DNA from: JBFWYO01 sp050186335
GTDB lineage: Bacteria > Pseudomonadota > Alphaproteobacteria > Bin65
Direction of reading: 5' to 3'
DNA: 9,768 bases
NCBI GenBank assembly: GCA_050186335.1
Contig: JBFWYO010000124.1
Coordinates: 1 to 9,768 of the forward strand
In this document: positions 7,569 through 9,768 of the stretch, piece by piece
Position numbering within the stretch: the first letter of the stretch is position 1
Layout: each line of letters starts with the position of its first letter
Translations under genes and position numbers: made by a program
The notes under the pieces: generated by a model
Database searches by the model: none
What the model was told of the DNA's origin: nothing
Seen by the model: only the letters and a program-made list of their open reading frames with translations

Positions 7569-7673
7569 CTGATCCTCATTCGGCAAGCTCTAACTCAAGA
7601 GACACGAAGCCGTCGACAACTTGAACTCGATACGTTCTGAGCGCGACCGGGCACAAGGCTACGAAGGTCACTA

Positions 7674-7925
7674 TTATTTCGCTATACGATATTGATCTTT
7701 GCGCAGAAGATTTGTCCCCTTCCAGCCCCAATAGATTCGATGCGATTTGATGAGGCCGTCTTCGAGCGCCATCACTTCTGCCATATCCGTCTGTTCGCCG
7801 TCCGGCCTCGCGCGCGGGTATTCCCAGATCATGACCTTGCCGTCAGTGCTGAGTTCGCGATGATTCACGCCACAAGGGAGCACAGTTCCGGTCTTCGTGT
7901 ATTCGCCAGCGACGTCGGCTTCCAC
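7674..7925 (-). CDS. Truncated NTF2/SnoaL-like protein (C-terminal part only)
   Basis: This 83-residue frame looks like the last strands of an NTF2-like (SnoaL) domain. Residues about 25-70 (GKVMIWEYPRARPDGEQ, then TDMAEVMALEDGLIKSHRIYW) match the closing beta strands that line the ligand pocket, ending in WGWKG. Full proteins of this fold are about 130-150 residues, so the N-terminal helices and first strand are missing. The frame begins with GTG at 7925. AGGA four bases upstream could serve as a ribosome site and overlaps a TAG at 7932-7934. Beyond that TAG the same frame stays open and protein-like back to the chrB stop, so this is more likely the tail of a broken gene than a complete one. 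It lies 105 bases before the fumarylacetoacetate hydrolase-family gene on the same strand. Confidence 0.55.
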   Translation of the reverse strand: MEADVAGEYTKTGTVLPCGVNHRELSTDGKVMIWEYPRARPDGEQTDMAEVMALEDGLIKSHRIYWGWKGTNLLRKDQYRIAK

Positions 7926-7931
7926 GACTTC

Positions 7932-8063
7932 CTAATTCGTTGCAGTACGACGTTGTTTCTGTCGCAGACAAGCTTCGAATAGCTTGGACGATTCGACGTC
8001 CGTGAGACGGTCCTTGCCAACCCGAGCGCCGGTATGATCGACCCCACATCGAACGGATGATCG
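7932..8063 (-). pseudogene. In-frame upstream remnant of the NTF2-like gene
   Basis: Reading the same frame upstream of the NTF2-like tail, across one TAG at 7932-7934, gives a further 43 protein-like codons (for example DHTGARVGKDRL and ESSKLFEACLRQKQ). They extend to the TAG that ends the chrB-domain gene at 8064. No ATG, GTG or TTG start is placed to translate all of it. I read it as the middle of a SnoaL-like gene that lost its N-terminus and gained an internal amber codon. The family link of this part is an inference from its being continuous with the recognisable C-terminal part. A sequencing error at the TAG is also possible. Confidence 0.4.
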
Positions 8064-8606
8064 CTAGCGTTTACCGCCGCGCATTTTTTCTCGGACCGCC
8101 GCCAGCCGTTCGAAGAAGGGCAATTGCACGATCGAGGGATTCTCGGTCTCGATCACCTTCGCATGACAGAACTGGTAGAGCGCGTCGTAAATGATGGCGC
8201 TTTTCTCGATGTTGTCGGTATCGCTCTTAGCCATATACATCATGCCGCGCGAGATCGCTTCCAGTCCGATACCTTCCGGCCTGGTCACGCGGCCGACCTC
8301 GCTCTTGTACTCCGGCAGCTTGGACAGAAAGTCGGCGATGCCGGATTCGATCATTTCCGCCATGACCTCAAGCGCGGAGTCCTTGATGGCATACTTGCGC
8401 AACAGTTTCCGGAATGTGGATCCCGCCGAATCGTGCGCGCTTATCTCGACACCGGGCAGCCCGAACGGAACCACCCCCTCGCCAGCCGGAACCTTTGCCC
8501 CGGCCGGAATGAACTCGAACACGGCGGCCGGGTCGATGAAGCGCTTGATCAACCAGGGCGCCGCCACACGGTCCAGGTGGACATGATCGCGAGTAACCCA
8601 CTTCAT
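8064..8606 (-). CDS. Stand-alone ChrB C-terminal-domain protein
   Basis: This 180-residue protein matches the C-terminal domain of chromate resistance protein ChrB. It opens MKWVTRDHVHLDRVAAPWLI with RFIDPAAVFEF next, carries ISAHDSAGSTFRKLLRKY at about 55-72 and IGLEAISRGMMYM at about 113-125, and ends with an Asp/Glu-rich helix and INTYDALY-type segment (IIYDALYQFCH at 138-148). Full ChrB is about 300 residues and is usually beside the chromate transporter ChrA; neither an N-terminal ChrB domain nor ChrA is present. The domain's biochemical role is not settled. The ATG at 8606 is preferred because the family pattern begins exactly there. The frame is open to a GTG at 8711 but that extension is low-complexity and not family-like. 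A weak AAAGG lies upstream. It is followed by the broken NTF2-like gene, and its context looks metabolic rather than metal-resistance. Confidence 0.83.
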   Translation of the reverse strand: MKWVTRDHVHLDRVAAPWLIKRFIDPAAVFEFIPAGAKVPAGEGVVPFGLPGVEISAHDSAGSTFRKLLRKYAIKDSALEVMAEMIESGIADFLSKLPEYKSEVGRVTRPEGIGLEAISRGMMYMAKSDTDNIEKSAIIYDALYQFCHAKVIETENPSIVQLPFFERLAAVREKMRGGKR

Positions 8607-8653
8607 TGCAAAACCGCACCTTTCATTGCATTGCTTGGTTCGAGTGGTTGGCC

Positions 8654-8669
8654 GCGGGAAAGATCCCGC
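8654..8669. repeat. 6-bp perfect stem-loop upstream of the chrB-domain gene
   Basis: GCGGGA (8654-8659), a four-base loop, and TCCCGC (8664-8669) form a compact GC-rich hairpin. It lies in the 77-base gap between the unidentified fragment and the ChrB-domain gene. No T-run follows on either strand, so it is not a standard terminator. It could pause transcription or mark an mRNA processing site. Confidence 0.4.
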
Positions 8670-8683
8670 AGTCATCCGAGACG

Positions 8684-8818
8684 TTAAGGCAGCCGATTGG
8701 CAGCGGGACACTCATCCCAATATGGATCTTTTTGGGCCTCAAATACAACCTTGCGGCTGTCGATCAGCGGCATGCCGTCGCTGTCGACCGCAAATTGGCG
8801 TTTGATGATGTCCTGCAT
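8684..8818 (-). CDS. Unidentified small ORF, probably the 3' end of a lost gene
   Basis: From the ATG at 8818 the frame codes 44 residues (MQDIIKRQFAVDSDGMPLID onward, ending DPYWDECPAANRLP). Codon choice is like that of the neighbouring genes. The protein-like reading continues upstream of this ATG (HGEFTLIVNGAP) without a start codon or ribosome site. This suggests the C-terminal end of a larger protein whose 5' part was lost where the TetR-family gene now begins. I do not recognise the family. It lies on the same strand as the ChrB-domain gene, 77 bases before it. Confidence 0.35.
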   Translation of the reverse strand: MQDIIKRQFAVDSDGMPLIDSRKVVFEAQKDPYWDECPAANRLP

Positions 8819-8828
8819 CGGCGCGCCG

Positions 8829-8850
8829 TTGACAATTAGAGTGAATTCAC
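8829..8850 (+). promoter_or_regulatory. Possible TetR operator and -35 element
   Basis: TTGACA at 8829-8834 is a perfect -35 consensus, and GTGAATTCAC at 8841-8850 is a perfect 10-bp palindrome just before the ATG at 8852. TetR-family regulators commonly bind palindromes that overlap their own promoter. No good -10 element is seen at the proper distance, so the promoter reading is weak. Confidence 0.3.
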
Positions 8851-8946
8851 CATGGACAGACGTAAAACTGGCGGTCCACGACGCGAGGCGTATCGCGCGC
8901 CAAACGACCGACACGACGGCGCACCCAGGGCGAGCGCAGCACGGCA

Positions 8947-9534
8947 ATGCGTAAGCGACTGCTCGATGCCGCCGTAAAAGTCATCATGAGCCGCGGATAT
9001 CTTGGCTTTACGACGCTCGAGGCGGCCAAGGTAGCGGGTGTCACGCGCGGTGCGGTACACCATCATTTTCGGAACTCGGATGGCTTTCTGCTCGCCGCGC
9101 TCGAGCATTTTTTCGCCGAAACCCAGCGGATCAGCGAGCGCACGATCACGCATCTTACAAAGGTCAGCGAAATATTGTCGGCATTGGCAGCCGATGCGCA
9201 AAGGTTTTATTTCAGCCAGGGCTTTTTCGCTGGCCTGGATGTGCTGCTTTCCGCCACGAAAGACGCCCGTTCACGGATGGCTGTCCGCGAGCTCGGCAAC
9301 CGCTATCGAATCGGCAACGAAGAAATGTGGCGCGACCATCTCGTCGCGCAAGGCGTTGCGCGGCGCGACGCCGAAACCGCGGTATGGATGCTGCTTTCCA
9401 TCGTTCGCGGCTTCGGGATCCGAACAATGCTTAAACACGACCCAGCGCGCATCCAGGAACTGATCCAACTCGAACTCGCGATGGTGCTTCGCTTTCTAGA
9501 AGAACGGCAATCGTTCGAGAAGAAAACAGATTAG
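8947..9534 (+). CDS. TetR-family transcriptional regulator (possible upstream frameshift)
   Basis: This is a 195-residue regulator. The DNA-binding domain is at the N-terminus: LLDAAVKVIMSRGYLGFTTL forms helix 1 and its link, and EAAKVAGVTRGAVHHHF at about 25-41 is the helix-turn-helix with the recognition helix. The remaining about 150 residues are the ligand-binding and dimer domain; its ligand cannot be inferred. The frame upstream of the ATG at 8947 codes the conserved TetR leader arm (RPTRRRTQGERSTA), but there is no start codon before the TAA at 8863-8865. An ATG at 8852 in another frame would join this arm if the CG run at 8894-8900 were one CG unit shorter. The visible ATG still keeps the whole helix-turn-helix but has no clear ribosome site. 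The gene faces the minus-strand run that starts at about 8818, so it may control it. Confidence 0.85.
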   Translation: MRKRLLDAAVKVIMSRGYLGFTTLEAAKVAGVTRGAVHHHFRNSDGFLLAALEHFFAETQRISERTITHLTKVSEILSALAADAQRFYFSQGFFAGLDVLLSATKDARSRMAVRELGNRYRIGNEEMWRDHLVAQGVARRDAETAVWMLLSIVRGFGIRTMLKHDPARIQELIQLELAMVLRFLEERQSFEKKTD

Positions 9535-9684
9535 GCGATTCAGCGAGCGCAACCGGCGAGGCCCCGGCGCCGAACGATTCCATCGCATTACAACTGCAGC
9601 GCTCCTCGTGCAGGATGCGCGCGGCCGCGTTCGTCCAGTCGGAAATTTGATTCCCTGGCATGCCGCTCACAGTCCAAGTAAATC
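9535..9684. other. Convergent intergenic spacer
   Basis: These 150 bases separate the 3' ends of the TetR-family gene and the edge gene on the minus strand. There is a GC-rich patch with an imperfect CGGCG/CGCCG pair near 9555-9573 but no T-run, so no convincing terminator is seen. I find no supported gene in it. Confidence 0.3.
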
Positions 9685-9768
9685 TCAATTGATCAGCTGC
9701 GGAAGCGACGGCGCGAGCCATGGGACCGCGACGACAAGCGCCAGAACCAGCATCACCACAAGGGTGAC
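9685..9768 (-). CDS. C-terminal end of a membrane protein (possible TRAP large permease)
   Basis: The last 27 codons before a TGA at 9685-9687 are visible; the rest lies beyond the right edge. They code one strongly hydrophobic segment (VTLVVMLVLALVVAVPWLA) followed by the short tail PSLPQLIN, typical of a final transmembrane helix. The pattern of a last helix, a Pro-containing turn and a short LPxL-type tail resembles the DctM large permease of TRAP transporters. That identification is a guess from very little sequence. It converges on the TetR-family gene. Confidence 0.45.
   Translation of the reverse strand, partial: VTLVVMLVLALVVAVPWLAPSLPQLIN

Noticed and set aside
6705..7640. Plus-strand open frame (311 codons) opposite the fumarylacetoacetate hydrolase-family gene
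   Set aside because: The translation is an antisense shadow; the minus strand has metal-ligand motifs and a good ribosome site.
8607..8711. Upstream GTG start giving 35 extra residues to the ChrB-domain protein
   Set aside because: The family pattern begins at the ATG at 8606, and the extension crosses a hairpin-bearing intergenic region.
9431..9721. Minus-strand open frame overlapping the TetR-family 3' end
   Set aside because: It overlaps both the TetR-family gene and, in another frame, the hydrophobic edge gene; no motif and no ribosome site support it.

Overview
The window looks like a chromosomal segment of a moderately GC-rich proteobacterium. An alphaproteobacterium of the Hyphomicrobiales type is the best guess, because a sunset-domain secreted protein of the ExoI kind sits beside glycosyltransferases and most codons end in G or C. 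This placement is an inference from gene content. No rRNA, tRNA, CRISPR array, insertion sequence or phage gene was seen.

Left part (1-2515): two family-2 glycosyltransferase genes lie head to tail on the minus strand, 37 bases apart, and the second runs off the left edge. Upstream of them, across a 218-base divergent region with a perfect 12-bp inverted repeat, a small exported sunset-domain protein is read on the plus strand. This resembles an edge of a surface or exopolysaccharide locus.

Centre (2588-6512): a large ATP-grasp plus Mur-ligase protein of the cyanophycin synthetase type (867 residues, minus strand) is divergent from a CapA-family protein (365 residues, plus strand). CapA proteins normally work with a small Mur-like ligase (CapB/PgsB) in poly-gamma-glutamate synthesis. 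Here the partner would be a two-active-site cyanophycin synthetase-like enzyme, and its N-terminal region does not resemble that of classical CphA. No cyanophycinase is visible. This pair is the best candidate in the window for an undescribed system, possibly the making or handling of a non-standard poly-amino acid.

Right part (6690-9768): a minus-strand run contains an unidentified protein fragment, a stand-alone ChrB C-terminal-domain protein, a broken NTF2/SnoaL-like gene and a fumarylacetoacetate-hydrolase-family enzyme. It faces a TetR-family regulator on the plus strand. The regulator's conserved N-terminal arm is coded upstream of its first usable ATG but has no start codon in that frame. 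Removing one CG unit from a short CG run would join it to an ATG at 8852. The NTF2-like gene and the small fragment suggest gene decay in this part. At the right edge is the hydrophobic C-terminus of a membrane protein, possibly a TRAP large permease.
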